A DNA stretch of 64,000 nt, taken from the NCBI GenBank assembly GCA_902776835.1, contig CACYRK010000002.1, forward strand, positions 62,001-126,000, read 5' to 3'. Source of the DNA: an uncultured Bacteroidales bacterium (GTDB taxonomy: Bacteria > Bacteroidota > Bacteroidia > Bacteroidales > Muribaculaceae). The position numbers were made by a program, and so were the translations under genes. Shown one piece after another: positions 43,677-53,232 of this stretch. The notes under the pieces were generated by a model that saw nothing but the letters and a program-made list of their open reading frames with translations, made no database searches and was not told where the DNA came from. How positions within the stretch are numbered: position 1 is the first letter of the stretch; each line of letters opens with the position of its first letter.

Positions 43677-45851
43677 ATGATAAAGGATATCACACTTACG
43701 GGCGAGTTAAAGCGATACTTTGGCTTTGACACCTTCAAGGGCAATCAGAAAGAAATCATTGAGAACCTCCTCAATGAGAATGACACATTCGTTCTGATGC
43801 CCACCGGAGGTGGCAAGTCGTTATGCTACCAGTTGCCCTCGCTGATGATGGAGGGCACGGCGATTGTCATCTCGCCACTCATCGCACTGATGAAAAACCA
43901 GGTGGACGCCATGCGCAACTACAGCGAGGAAGACGGCATAGCGCATTTCTTGAACTCTTCGCTCAACAAGCAGGCCATTGACCAAGTGAAGGAGGACATT
44001 CTCTCGGGCAAAACCAAACTGCTGTATGTTGCGCCTGAGTCGCTGACCAAGGACGAGAACGTGGAATTCCTGCAGGGTGTGAAAATCTCGTTCTACGCGG
44101 TCGACGAGGCGCATTGTATCTCGGAGTGGGGCCATGACTTCCGTCCGGAATACCGGCGCATTCGCCCCATCATCAACAAGATTGGGCCGCGCCCTATCAT
44201 CGCCCTTACCGCCACGGCGACCCCCAAGGTACAGCACGACATCCAGAAGAACCTCGCCATGACCGACGCCCGCGTGTTCAAGTCGTCGTTCAACAGGCCC
44301 AACCTCTATTATGAGGTGCGCCCCAAGACCAAGGACGTGGACCGCGACATAATCAAGTTTATCAAGGAGAACGAGGGCAAGTCGGGCATTATCTATTGCC
44401 TGAGCCGCAAAAAGGTTGAAGAACTTGCCGAACTGCTGCGTGTGAACGGAATTAAGGCGCTGGCTTATCATGCCGGCATGGACAGCAACACGCGGTCGGC
44501 CAACCAGGATGCGTTCTTGCTCGAGGATGTGGACGTGATAGTGGCAACCATAGCGTTCGGCATGGGCATCGACAAGCCCGATGTGCGATTTGTCATTCAT
44601 TACGACATCCCCAAGAGCCTCGAGGGGTATTATCAGGAGACCGGTCGCGCCGGTCGCGACGGCGGCGAGGGAAAATGCATCACCTTCTATGCCAAGAAAG
44701 ACTTGCTGAAACTTGAGAAATTCATGCAAGGCAAGCCCAATGCCGAGCAGGAGATAGGCAAGCAACTGCTGGTGGAAACGGCCAACTATGCCGAGTCGTC
44801 GGTGTGCCGTCGCAAGTCGTTGCTGCATTATTTTGGCGAGAATTACGACAAGGACGAGTGTGGCAACTGCGACAACTGCCTGCATCCGCCCAAACGCATC
44901 GAGGCCAGCGACCAATTGTGTGCCGCCCTCGAAGCCATCGTGGCGCTGAAAGAGCGTTTCAAGATTGACTACGTGGTGAACGTGATCAAGGGTAACGCCA
45001 CACCATTAATCACCGACTATCGTCACGACGAACTCGAGGTGTTCGGCTCGACGAGCAAGGACGAGTATAAATTCCTGCACTCGGTGGTTCAGCAAGGTGT
45101 TATCGATGGATATATCCACAAGGACATCGAAAACTATGGCGTGCTGAAAATTACCGACAAAGGACGTGAATTCCTCAAGCACCCGCACTCGTTTAAGATT
45201 GTGGAGGACCGTGACTTCTCAGACAGCGACACCAGCGACGCACCCAGTGGCGGCGGCGCTATCGATCCCGAGTTGCTGAGCATCCTCAAGGATTTGCGCA
45301 AGGAGATTGCGCAAGCGCACAAGTTGCCTCCGTATGTCATCTTCCAAGACCCCTCGCTCGAGGCAATGGCAACCACTTACCCCATCACGCTCGACGAACT
45401 CCGGCTCATCCCCGGCGTGGGCGAGGGCAAGGCAAAGCGCTACGGCAAGGACTTTGTCGACTTGATTAGGTTCCACGTCGAGGAGAACGAGATTGAGCGG
45501 CCCGAGGACTTCAGGATGCGCTCTATCGCTAAGAAGAGCAACCCCAAAATCTACCTCATCCAGGGAATCGACCGAAAAGTGTCGCTCGACGCATTGGCAC
45601 AGAGCAAAAACATGAACTTTGAGGAACTGCTCGACGAACTTGAGGCCATTGTGTACAGTGGCTACAAAATCGACATCGGCTACTATCTTGACCAGACGAT
45701 GGATCAAGACATGCAAGACGACATCTACGACTACTTCCGCAGCAGCGACACCGACGACCTCGCTGCGGCCGTCGAAGAGTTGGGCGATGATTATACCGAA
45801 AACGAGATACGCCTTACGCGCATCCGCTTTTTGAGCGAAATGGGAAATTAA
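43677..45851 (+). CDS. recQ: ATP-dependent DNA helicase RecQ (copy 2, with HRDC)
   Basis: This 724-residue helicase has LMPTGGGKSLCYQLP, VDEAHCISEWGHDFRPEY, ALTATATPKVQ, YYQETGRAGRDGGEGKC and a zinc site CRRKSLLHYFG ... CGNCDNC. RQC winged helix and a C-terminal HRDC domain (LPPYVIFQDPSLEAMATTYP, IPGVGEGKAKRYGKDFVDLI) follow, plus an extra acidic extension of about 110 residues. It is a full-domain RecQ, unlike copy 1. It has its own promoter, next to clpX, and no recJ neighbour. The C-terminal extension (DLAAAVEELGDDYTENEIRL) may mediate interaction and is common in Bacteroidetes RecQ. Confidence 0.94.
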   Translation: MIKDITLTGELKRYFGFDTFKGNQKEIIENLLNENDTFVLMPTGGGKSLCYQLPSLMMEGTAIVISPLIALMKNQVDAMRNYSEEDGIAHFLNSSLNKQAIDQVKEDILSGKTKLLYVAPESLTKDENVEFLQGVKISFYAVDEAHCISEWGHDFRPEYRRIRPIINKIGPRPIIALTATATPKVQHDIQKNLAMTDARVFKSSFNRPNLYYEVRPKTKDVDRDIIKFIKENEGKSGIIYCLSRKKVEELAELLRVNGIKALAYHAGMDSNTRSANQDAFLLEDVDVIVATIAFGMGIDKPDVRFVIHYDIPKSLEGYYQETGRAGRDGGEGKCITFYAKKDLLKLEKFMQGKPNAEQEIGKQLLVETANYAESSVCRRKSLLHYFGENYDKDECGNCDNCLHPPKRIEASDQLCAALEAIVALKERFKIDYVVNVIKGNATPLITDYRHDELEVFGSTSKDEYKFLHSVVQQGVIDGYIHKDIENYGVLKITDKGREFLKHPHSFKIVEDRDFSDSDTSDAPSGGGAIDPELLSILKDLRKEIAQAHKLPPYVIFQDPSLEAMATTYPITLDELRLIPGVGEGKAKRYGKDFVDLIRFHVEENEIERPEDFRMRSIAKKSNPKIYLIQGIDRKVSLDALAQSKNMNFEELLDELEAIVYSGYKIDIGYYLDQTMDQDMQDDIYDYFRSSDTDDLAAAVEELGDDYTENEIRLTRIRFLSEMGN

Positions 45852-45880
45852 TGGTTTTAAAAATGATATAAACAATAATA

Positions 45881-45947
45881 GGAGGACTCGATATGTTGAC
45901 TTGACGTTTCACGACACAGCGCGACAGAGCAACATATCGACTCCTCC
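45881..45947. promoter_or_regulatory. 18-bp inverted repeat before galK
   Basis: GGAGGACTCGATATGTTG (45881-45898) and CAACATATCGACTCCTCC (45930-45947) are complementary with one mismatch, around a 31-base centre. The right arm ends 18 bases before the galK ATG. There is no U-tract. The left arm begins with GGAGGA, a Shine-Dalgarno-like string with no start codon at the right spacing. Confidence 0.7.
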
Positions 45948-45965
45948 ATAGTTACTTTATTCAAA

Positions 45966-47102
45966 ATGAAAGAAAGAATCAGCAAATTATTCAACGAGCG
46001 TTTTGGCACCAAGGGCCAATTCTATGCTTCGGCAGGACGTATCAACTTGATTGGCGAGCACACCGACTATAACGACGGTTTTGTGTTCCCTGGTGCTATC
46101 GATAAGTACATCATGGCTTGCATCAATGTTAACGGTACCGACCGCGTGCGCGTATACAGTGCCGACATGGATGCTTATTGCGAGTTTGGCCTCAACGAGG
46201 CCGACGCTCCCGCCGAGCAGTGGGCACGCTACATCTTCGGCGTGTGCCGCGAGGTAATCAAGCGCGGTTTTGTGGTGCGTGGCTTCGATGTGGTGTTTGC
46301 CGGTAATGTGCCTCTGGGTGCCGGTCTGTCGTCGAGCGCTGCTCTGGAGTCGTGCTTTGCCTTCGCAATGAACGACATGTTCAACGACAACAAGATTGAG
46401 AAATTTGAGTTGGCGCTTATCGGCCAGTCGACCGAGCATAACTACTGTGGCGTGAATTGCGGTATCATGGACCAGTTTGCCAGTGTGTTTGGCAAGAAGG
46501 ACTGCCTGATGCGCCTCGACTGCCGCTCGCTTGAATATGAGTATTTCCCCTTCAAGGCCGATGGCTACAAACTGGTGCTTCTCGACTCGAAGGTTAAGCA
46601 TGAGTTGGTTGATTCGCCTTACAACAAGCGCCGCCAGTCGTGCGAGCGCGTGGCCGCCACACTGGGCGTGAAGAGTCTGCGTGATGCCGACATGGCAATG
46701 CTCGAGGCCGCCAAGGACCGCATCAGCGAGGAGGACTTTATGCGCGCCCGCTACGTCATCGGCGAGAAGCAGCGCGTGCTCGATGTGTGCGACGCCCTGC
46801 AGCGCGACGACTTCGAGACCGTGGGCCGTTGCATGTACGAGACTCACAATGGTTTGTCGAAGGACTACGAGGTGAGTTGTGTCGAACTCGATTATCTTAA
46901 CGACATCGCACGCGAGTGCGGCGTGACCGGATCGCGCATCATGGGCGGTGGTTTCGGCGGCTGCACCATCAACCTGGTGAAGGACGAACTTTACGACAAC
47001 TTCATCGCTACGGCGAAGGCTAAGTTCAACGAGCGCTACGGCCACGAGCCAGTAGTGTATCCTGTGGTTATCAGCGACGGTGCTCACAAGTGCGAAGACT
47101 GA
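45966..47102 (+). CDS. galK: Galactokinase
   Basis: This 378-residue GHMP kinase phosphorylates galactose at C1 (Leloir pathway). Motifs: GRINLIGEHTDYNDGFVFPG (galactose-binding signature), VPLGAGLSSSAALESC (ATP-binding) and RIMGGGFGGCTINLV (motif 3). The length is normal. It is followed by galM after 3 bases. Bacteroides-type clusters often carry a galactose transporter between these genes; none is present here. Confidence 0.95.
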   Translation: MKERISKLFNERFGTKGQFYASAGRINLIGEHTDYNDGFVFPGAIDKYIMACINVNGTDRVRVYSADMDAYCEFGLNEADAPAEQWARYIFGVCREVIKRGFVVRGFDVVFAGNVPLGAGLSSSAALESCFAFAMNDMFNDNKIEKFELALIGQSTEHNYCGVNCGIMDQFASVFGKKDCLMRLDCRSLEYEYFPFKADGYKLVLLDSKVKHELVDSPYNKRRQSCERVAATLGVKSLRDADMAMLEAAKDRISEEDFMRARYVIGEKQRVLDVCDALQRDDFETVGRCMYETHNGLSKDYEVSCVELDYLNDIARECGVTGSRIMGGGFGGCTINLVKDELYDNFIATAKAKFNERYGHEPVVYPVVISDGAHKCED

Positions 47103-47105
47103 CAC

Positions 47106-48155
47106 ATGAAAAACACTATTGAAACCATCAATACCAAGCATGGAGTGGTGACACTCTACACGCTGGTCAACAACATGGGTGCCAGCGTCACGCTCAGCAC
47201 CTTGGGTGCCGGCATCACATCAATCATAGTTCCTGACCGCGCTGGCCAAATGGCCGACGTGGTGCTGGGCTACGACGATGTGGAGTCGTGGTTCTACGAT
47301 GGCCCGTGCGCGGGCAAGGTGCCTGGCCGCTATGCCAACCGCATTGCGCGCGGACATCTTGAAGTGGACGGTAAAGTCTATCAACTCGCTATCAACAACG
47401 GCCCCAACGCATTGCACGGAGGGCCCGAAGGCTTCCAGAACAAGATATGGGAAAGCGAGGCCGACAGTGACGACCGCGTGGTGTTCACCCTGGTGAGCCC
47501 CGACGGCGACGAGCACTATCCCGGCCGCCTTGTGGCTCGCGTGGCCTACACGTGGACCGAGGACTGCGTGCTGAAAATTGAACTCAGCGCCACCACCGAC
47601 GCGCCTACCGTTGTCAATCTTACCAACCACACCTACTTCAACCTCGCCGGTGAGGGCAGTGGCACGGTTCTCAACCACGAGTTGCAGTTGAATTGCAGCC
47701 GCTACTTGCCCACCGACGACACGCTGATTCCTACAGGCGAGATGGCCCCCGTGGAGGGCACGCCCATGGATTTCACACAGCCAAAAGCGCTGGGCCGTGA
47801 TATCAAGGCTGATTTCCCGGCGTTGAACTACGGCAAGGGCTACGACAACTGCTGGTTGATTGACGATGCCGATGACCAGCAACTGCACAAAGCCGCCACG
47901 CTCACCGACCGTGGCAGCGGCCGCGTGCTCGAGGTGGTCACCGACCAGCCCGGTGCACAAGTTTACACCGGAAACTGGCTCAGCGGTTGCCCCACGAGCA
48001 AGAGCGGAAAGGCTTATGCCGACTACGACGGCGTGGCCATTGAGTGCCAGGGATTGCCCGACGCACCCAATAAGCCTGAATTCCCGTCGCAGTTGTTGCT
48101 GCCCGACGAGGACTATGTGCGCAACATCTTCTTTATTTTCAAAACAACCGATTAA
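47106..48155 (+). CDS. galM: Aldose 1-epimerase (mutarotase)
   Basis: This 349-residue protein interconverts the alpha and beta anomers of galactose before GalK. Family motifs: YANRIARGHLEVDGK, NALHGGPEGFQNKIWE (catalytic His), NLTNHTYFNLAGEG and the C-terminal AIECQGLPDAPNKPEFPS with the catalytic Glu. There is no signal peptide, so it is cytoplasmic. It is translated from the galK transcript, start 3 bases after its stop. Confidence 0.94.
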   Translation: MKNTIETINTKHGVVTLYTLVNNMGASVTLSTLGAGITSIIVPDRAGQMADVVLGYDDVESWFYDGPCAGKVPGRYANRIARGHLEVDGKVYQLAINNGPNALHGGPEGFQNKIWESEADSDDRVVFTLVSPDGDEHYPGRLVARVAYTWTEDCVLKIELSATTDAPTVVNLTNHTYFNLAGEGSGTVLNHELQLNCSRYLPTDDTLIPTGEMAPVEGTPMDFTQPKALGRDIKADFPALNYGKGYDNCWLIDDADDQQLHKAATLTDRGSGRVLEVVTDQPGAQVYTGNWLSGCPTSKSGKAYADYDGVAIECQGLPDAPNKPEFPSQLLLPDEDYVRNIFFIFKTTD

Positions 48156-48186
48156 CTTTAACATTACACACAATACATTTTAAAGC

Positions 48187-49092
48187 ATGAAACCAACATT
48201 ATTTGTCTTGGCAGCCGGCATGGGTAGCCGTTATGGCGGCCTCAAGCAACTCGACGGGCTGGGCCCGCACGGCGAGACGATTATGGATTATTCGATTTAT
48301 GATGCTATCAAGAGCGGATTTGGCAAGGTGGTCTTCGTTATTCGTAAGGACTTTGAAGCCGATTTCCGTGAGAAAATCCTCTCGAAATACGAGGGACACA
48401 TTCCGGTGGAGGTTGTCTTCCAGTCGGTTAACGACCTGCCCGAGGGCTTTACCTGCCCTGCCGAGCGTGTGAAGCCATGGGGCACCAACCATGCGCTGCT
48501 TATGGGCAAGGACGTTATCAACGAGCCTTTTGCCATCATCAACAGCGACGACTACTATGGTCGCAACAGTTTTGAGGTGATGGCCCGTGAACTGTCGAAC
48601 CTCGAGCCCGGTTCTTGCGGAAAGTATAGCATGGTGGGTTTCAAGGTGGGTAACACCATGAGCGAGAGCGGCACCGTGTCGCGTGGCGTGTGCGAGACGC
48701 GCGACGGCAACCTGACCGGTGTCGTGGAGCGCACCAGCATCGGCTACAACGACAAGCATGAGATTGCCTTTACCGACGAGAACGGCCAGGAGTGCATCCT
48801 CGGGTTCGACACGCCGGTGTCGATGAACTTCTGGGGTTTCACGCCCGATTATTTCAAGCACAGCGAGGACTTCTTTGTAGAGTTCTTGCGCGAGAACATC
48901 GATAAGCCAAAAGCCGAATTCTTCATTCCCACGCTGGTCAACAAACTGGTGAACGACGGCACGGCAACAGTCAAGGTTCTCACCACCGAGTCGAAGTGGT
49001 TTGGGGTGACTTATTCGGCCGACCGCCAGGGCGTGGTCGACAAGTTTGCCGAACTGCATGCCACGGGAGTGTATCCAGAGAAAATGTTTTAA
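48187..49092 (+). CDS. Sugar-phosphate nucleotidyltransferase family protein
   Basis: This 301-residue protein has the NTP-transferase start FVLAAGMGSRYGGLKQLDGL, the acidic site INSDDYYGRNSFEV and later SMNFWGFTPDYFK. The fold is that of enzymes making NDP-sugars from sugar-1-phosphate. It is clearly different in length and motifs from RmlA and GalU, so its substrate is open. The position behind galK and galM suggests use of a hexose-1-phosphate, for example in place of a GalT-type step, but that is inference. The next gene starts 13 bases later. Confidence 0.85.
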   Translation: MKPTLFVLAAGMGSRYGGLKQLDGLGPHGETIMDYSIYDAIKSGFGKVVFVIRKDFEADFREKILSKYEGHIPVEVVFQSVNDLPEGFTCPAERVKPWGTNHALLMGKDVINEPFAIINSDDYYGRNSFEVMARELSNLEPGSCGKYSMVGFKVGNTMSESGTVSRGVCETRDGNLTGVVERTSIGYNDKHEIAFTDENGQECILGFDTPVSMNFWGFTPDYFKHSEDFFVEFLRENIDKPKAEFFIPTLVNKLVNDGTATVKVLTTESKWFGVTYSADRQGVVDKFAELHATGVYPEKMF

Positions 49093-49105
49093 ATAAAATT
49101 TTCGC

Positions 49106-49585
49106 ATGGCCGAAGTCACGGGCAATAGCGCGCTGGCAAAACGATTCGACGAATATCTTACGCAGCACCGCATGCGGCACACTCCCGAGCGTGCCGCTGT
49201 GTTGCAGCGTGTGCTTTCCACGTCGCGCCCGTTCAACATCGAGTCGCTACGTGCGATGCTCGAGGCCGACTCCTACTATGTGAGCCGCGCCACGCTCTAC
49301 AACACCATCGAACTGTTGATTGACGCCGGCATCGTGCGCCGCCTGAAACTCGACGGCAACCATGCGAGTTACGAAAAGGTCGTTTCAAACATTCGCATCA
49401 GGCTCATGTGCGATGAGTGCGGAAAGGTCAAGGAGACGCGCGATCCAAACTTTATCGCGTTTATCAACACCCGCAAGTTCACCGCGTTCAACGCTACGGG
49501 GTTCGACCTGTACGTTACCGGCACTTGCAGCACCTGCGCACGCAAACTCAAGCGAATGAAGCGCCTTAAGCGTGACAACAAATAA
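49106..49585 (+). CDS. Fur-family transcriptional regulator
   Basis: This 159-residue protein has a winged-helix N-terminal half (MRHTPERAAVLQRVLSTSRP, YYVSRATLYNTIELLIDAGI) and a C-terminal dimer domain with two CxxC pairs (LMCDECGKV, GTCSTCARK), the structural zinc site. The His-rich metal-sensing motif seen in most Fur proteins (HHHxH before CxxC) is missing: the sequence is VVSNIRIRLMCDEC. The regulatory site may therefore be absent or different. It precedes purA by 25 bases, which suggests a fixed, perhaps non-iron, role. Confidence 0.87.
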   Translation: MAEVTGNSALAKRFDEYLTQHRMRHTPERAAVLQRVLSTSRPFNIESLRAMLEADSYYVSRATLYNTIELLIDAGIVRRLKLDGNHASYEKVVSNIRIRLMCDECGKVKETRDPNFIAFINTRKFTAFNATGFDLYVTGTCSTCARKLKRMKRLKRDNK

Positions 49586-49610
49586 CAATCAATTTTACCC
49601 GTAATTTTAA

Positions 49611-50882
49611 ATGAAAGTTGACGTATTACTCGGGCTTCAATGGGGCGACGAGGGCAAAGGCAAAGTAGTGGACGTGCTCACGCCGCGCTATAACATTGTG
49701 GCTCGTTTTCAGGGTGGACCGAATGCCGGGCACACACTGGAGTTTGAAGGCAAACACTATGTTCTGCGGTCGATACCGTCGGGCATCTTCCAGAGCGGCC
49801 AGGTGAACATCATCGGCAATGGCGTGGTGCTCGACCCGGTTCTCTTCATGCAAGAGGCTCAAGACCTGGAACGCAGTGGGGTAGGACTGAAGAGTATCCT
49901 GAAAATATCTCGCAAGGCCCACCTGATTTTGCCCAGCCACCGCCTTCTCGATGCCGCCTGGGAAAGCCTGAAGGGCGACAGCCGCATCGGCACCACCGGC
50001 AAGGGCATCGGCCCAACGTATACCGATAAGGTGGGGCGTAACGGCCTCAGGGTTGGTGATATAGGCGATGATTTCACTGCTCGCTACAACACCTTGAAAA
50101 AGCGCCACATTGCTCTGCTTGACGCATTGGGCGCATCGCACGACCAACTCGATGTCCTCGAGGCTGACTGGCTCCGGGCGGTGGACTATATCAAGCAATT
50201 CGACCTTATCGACAGCGAGATTTATATCAACAAGGCGCTTGCTGCCGGAAAGAGCGTGCTTTGCGAAGGCGCGCAGGGCAGTATGCTCGACGTGGACTTC
50301 GGGTCGTATCCCTTCGTGACGTCGTCGAGCACTGTGTGCGCCGGAGCATGCACCGGCCTGGGTGTGGCACCGCGCAAGATTGGCGAGGTGTTCGGCATCT
50401 TCAAGGCCTACTGCACACGCGTGGGAGCCGGACCATTCCCCACCGAACTTCATGATGAAGTGGGGGCAGAGATGCGGCGCATAGGCCACGAGTATGGTGC
50501 AGTGACCGGGCGGGAACGCCGTTGTGGATGGATCGACTTGGTGGCCCTCCGTTATGCAATCATGCTGAGCGGTGTCACCCAGTTGATTATGATGAAGAGC
50601 GACGTGCTCGACGGTTTCGACACCATAAAGGCGTGCGATGCCTACAACGTTAACGGCACAGTGACTCGCGACATGCCTTACCGCCTCGACGACAATGTGA
50701 CTCCCGTTTACGACGAGTTGCCCGGCTGGCGCACACCCATGAGTGGCATGACCAGCGAGAGCGAGTTGCCGCAGCAGTTCAGCGACTATGTGCGCTACCT
50801 TGAGCAGAAACTCGGCGTGCCCATCACTATCGTATCGGTTGGTCCTGACCGTGCACAGACAATTATCAGAAACAATAAATAA
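49611..50882 (+). CDS. purA: Adenylosuccinate synthetase
   Basis: This 423-residue protein makes adenylosuccinate from IMP, aspartate and GTP in AMP synthesis. Motifs: LGLQWGDEGKGKVVDVL (P-loop), GGPNAGHTLEFEGK (substrate loop with catalytic His), STGKGIGPTYTDKVGR-type loop, LCEGAQGSMLDVDFGSYPF and TGRERRCGWIDL. Normal length and start. Confidence 0.96.
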   Translation: MKVDVLLGLQWGDEGKGKVVDVLTPRYNIVARFQGGPNAGHTLEFEGKHYVLRSIPSGIFQSGQVNIIGNGVVLDPVLFMQEAQDLERSGVGLKSILKISRKAHLILPSHRLLDAAWESLKGDSRIGTTGKGIGPTYTDKVGRNGLRVGDIGDDFTARYNTLKKRHIALLDALGASHDQLDVLEADWLRAVDYIKQFDLIDSEIYINKALAAGKSVLCEGAQGSMLDVDFGSYPFVTSSSTVCAGACTGLGVAPRKIGEVFGIFKAYCTRVGAGPFPTELHDEVGAEMRRIGHEYGAVTGRERRCGWIDLVALRYAIMLSGVTQLIMMKSDVLDGFDTIKACDAYNVNGTVTRDMPYRLDDNVTPVYDELPGWRTPMSGMTSESELPQQFSDYVRYLEQKLGVPITIVSVGPDRAQTIIRNNK

Positions 50883-50912
50883 ATTAATTAACATTCTAAC
50901 ACCAATCTAATT

Positions 50913-52157
50913 ATGGCTAATGTAAAACCATTTCGTGGTCTGAGACCACCCCGTGAGTTAGTTAAGGAAGTAGCATCGAAACCTTATGACGTTCTCTCAA
51001 GCGATGAGGCTCGCATCGAGGCTGGCGACAACGAGAAGTCGCTCTATCACATCATCAAGCCGGAAATCGACTTCGAACCGGGCACCGCGGAGAACGACCC
51101 CAAGGTGTATGACCGTGCTGTTTTAAACTTCAAGAAGTTCCAGGACAACGGCTGGCTGGTGCAGGACAAGAAGGACTGCTACTATATCTATGCGCAGACG
51201 ATGGACGGCCGCACGCAGTACGGCTTTGTGGTTGGCGCCAGCGTCGACGACTATCTGAATGGCCGCATCAAGAAGCATGAACTCACCCGCCGCGAGAAAG
51301 AGGTTGACCGCATGCACCACATCGAAATCAACAACGCAAACATCGAGCCGGTGTTCCTTGCTTTCCCGCACAACCCTGCTCTGGAGGCAATTATCGATGC
51401 CACCAGCAAGAAGGCACCCGAATATGACTTTGTCAGCGAGGACGGTATCGGCCACACTCTGTGGGTGATTGACGATGAGGCAACTATTGCCCAGATCACT
51501 GCTGAATTTGAGAAAATTCCTAATCTCTACATCGCCGATGGTCACCATCGCACCGCTGCTGCGGCTCACGTGGGTGAGGAGAAGGCTAAGGCCGACCCCA
51601 ACCACACTGGCAAGGAGGAATACAACTATCTGCTGGCAGTGTGCTTCCCGCAGTCGCACCTCAAAGTCATGGACTACAACCGCGTGGTTGTTGACTTGAA
51701 CGGCCTCACCGAAGAGCAGTTCTTGGCACGCATTGCCGAGAAATTTGATGTTGAGGATAAGGGCACCGAGATTTATCATCCCGCCAAGTTGCACAACTTC
51801 TCGCTGTATCTGGGTGGCAAGTGGTACTCGCTCACTGCTAAGCCGGGCACCTACAACGACAATGATCCCATCGGCGTGCTCGACGTTACCATCTCGAGCG
51901 ACTATATCCTGCGTGACATCTTGGGCATCACCGACCTGCGTACCGACAAGCGTATCGACTTCGTGGGCGGTATCCGTGGCCTGGGCGAACTCAAGCGGCG
52001 TGTCGACTCTGGCGAGATGAAGATGGCTCTGGCACTGTATCCTGTGACCATGCAGCAAATCATCGACATCGCCGACAGTGGCAAGATTATGCCTCCCAAG
52101 GCCACTTGGTTTGAGCCCAAGTTGCGCTCGGGACTCATCATCCACAAACTCGACTAA
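50913..52157 (+). CDS. DUF1015-family protein
   Basis: This 414-residue protein has the family start VKPFRGLRPPRELVKEVASK and PYDVLSSDEA, then the central YIADGHHRTAAAAHVG motif, which looks like a catalytic or nucleotide-binding signature. It is related to SerK-type kinases in some archaea, but in Bacteria its function is not known. It is cytoplasmic. A bidirectional terminator follows. It may be co-transcribed with purA (30-base gap). Confidence 0.87.
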   Translation: MANVKPFRGLRPPRELVKEVASKPYDVLSSDEARIEAGDNEKSLYHIIKPEIDFEPGTAENDPKVYDRAVLNFKKFQDNGWLVQDKKDCYYIYAQTMDGRTQYGFVVGASVDDYLNGRIKKHELTRREKEVDRMHHIEINNANIEPVFLAFPHNPALEAIIDATSKKAPEYDFVSEDGIGHTLWVIDDEATIAQITAEFEKIPNLYIADGHHRTAAAAHVGEEKAKADPNHTGKEEYNYLLAVCFPQSHLKVMDYNRVVVDLNGLTEEQFLARIAEKFDVEDKGTEIYHPAKLHNFSLYLGGKWYSLTAKPGTYNDNDPIGVLDVTISSDYILRDILGITDLRTDKRIDFVGGIRGLGELKRRVDSGEMKMALALYPVTMQQIIDIADSGKIMPPKATWFEPKLRSGLIIHKLD

Positions 52158-52174
52158 GGTCGTCACACAGTAAC

Positions 52175-52205
52175 AAAAAAGCCACGCAACAGCGTGGCTT
52201 TTTGT
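52175..52205. terminator. Bidirectional terminator between convergent genes
   Basis: AAAAAGCCACGC (52176-52187), loop AACA, GCGTGGCTTTTT (52192-52203): a perfect stem with A-run and T-run on either side, between DUF1015 (plus) and the lipoprotein gene (minus). Confidence 0.9.
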
Positions 52206-52230
52206 TGTTTATGGTCGCTTTTGTAAATGC

Positions 52231-53220
52231 TTAGTGTTGTGTGTTGGTGAGCAGGCTGCCTTGCTCAATACGTTCGAGGCTGCGAGTGACGATATTGAGT
52301 GCAGTTGTCACATTTTCAGCCGTGAAGTATCGGTCGGTTGCTGGGTCGTGTCCTGGTATGCCCTGAAATCCTGTCAAGTCATAAAGATAACTCAGTTCCA
52401 GCGGTGAGAGCGAGTGGTCAAAGCGATAAGCAATGGCGGCGCCGAGAAGGAATGGATAGCGCATTGCGCCTACGTAACTTAAAAGTTCGCCGGCTTTATT
52501 TATATTCTCAATTTTGTTGAAAATCTCTCCGGCTAAGCGTGTGAGTTGTTCGGGGCTATATACTTTGCTGTCGACAGCGGTCATCGCCACAAGGCTGAGT
52601 GCTGATAAACTGAAATAATTGTCGGCGGCCTCTTTCTGATAATTGAGATAACTCAAATAGGTATGGAATGTACCATCGTGGGTGAGCGGATAGGTGAGTT
52701 CGCAATACAGGTCGAGCAGGTTGTCACCCCCGGTTTCACGCACCATCAATTCTTGCCAACAATTCGCTTTCATTGCCGACATGATTCCGATATACTGATT
52801 GTCGTAGGCGTTATAAATGGAATTGTAGGGATGCATGAAACACGTAAGCACAAGGTTGTGTGTCGACATGTCGTCGAGCGTCTCTTGTGGCACTTCACAC
52901 ATGTCCAGAAGCCCCTCTAATGATTTTGCTTCTCCCTTATGTTCGTACCAATAGTCATAACTAAACCCTTCGCCTGTTAGGCTGGCATCGGCTTTATTCT
53001 CGGCCGGCCACAGTGTGTAGCCAACGATTCGGTCATAACCATTGAACAGAGGCACATTGGGGTCAAGCCCAGTGAGTGGCTGATACTGCTCGTCGGTGGT
53101 GCCAGGCACGTCGGGACCGTCAGGCTCATCTTTCTTGCTGTCGCCGCAGCAGCAAAGCATCATTGTGGCGGCAGCCAAGGCGGCGATGACAGTAATATTG
53201 AATAATGGATTATGTCTCAT
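52231..53220 (-). CDS. Uncharacterised lipoprotein
   Basis: This 329-residue protein has a signal peptide with a Cys-rich lipobox region (MMLCCCGDSKKDEPDGPD), then an acidic Pro-containing linker. The mature part is mostly alpha-helical by eye, without a family I recognise; SLEGLLDMCEVPQETLDDMS and LSYLYDLTGFQGIPGHDP are examples. It is probably attached to the outer or inner membrane. It is a single gene on the minus strand, separated from lpxA by a terminator. I see no homology to its neighbours. Confidence 0.75.
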   Translation of the reverse strand: MRHNPLFNITVIAALAAATMMLCCCGDSKKDEPDGPDVPGTTDEQYQPLTGLDPNVPLFNGYDRIVGYTLWPAENKADASLTGEGFSYDYWYEHKGEAKSLEGLLDMCEVPQETLDDMSTHNLVLTCFMHPYNSIYNAYDNQYIGIMSAMKANCWQELMVRETGGDNLLDLYCELTYPLTHDGTFHTYLSYLNYQKEAADNYFSLSALSLVAMTAVDSKVYSPEQLTRLAGEIFNKIENINKAGELLSYVGAMRYPFLLGAAIAYRFDHSLSPLELSYLYDLTGFQGIPGHDPATDRYFTAENVTTALNIVTRSLERIEQGSLLTNTQH

Positions 53221-53232
53221 ATCCTTATGATG

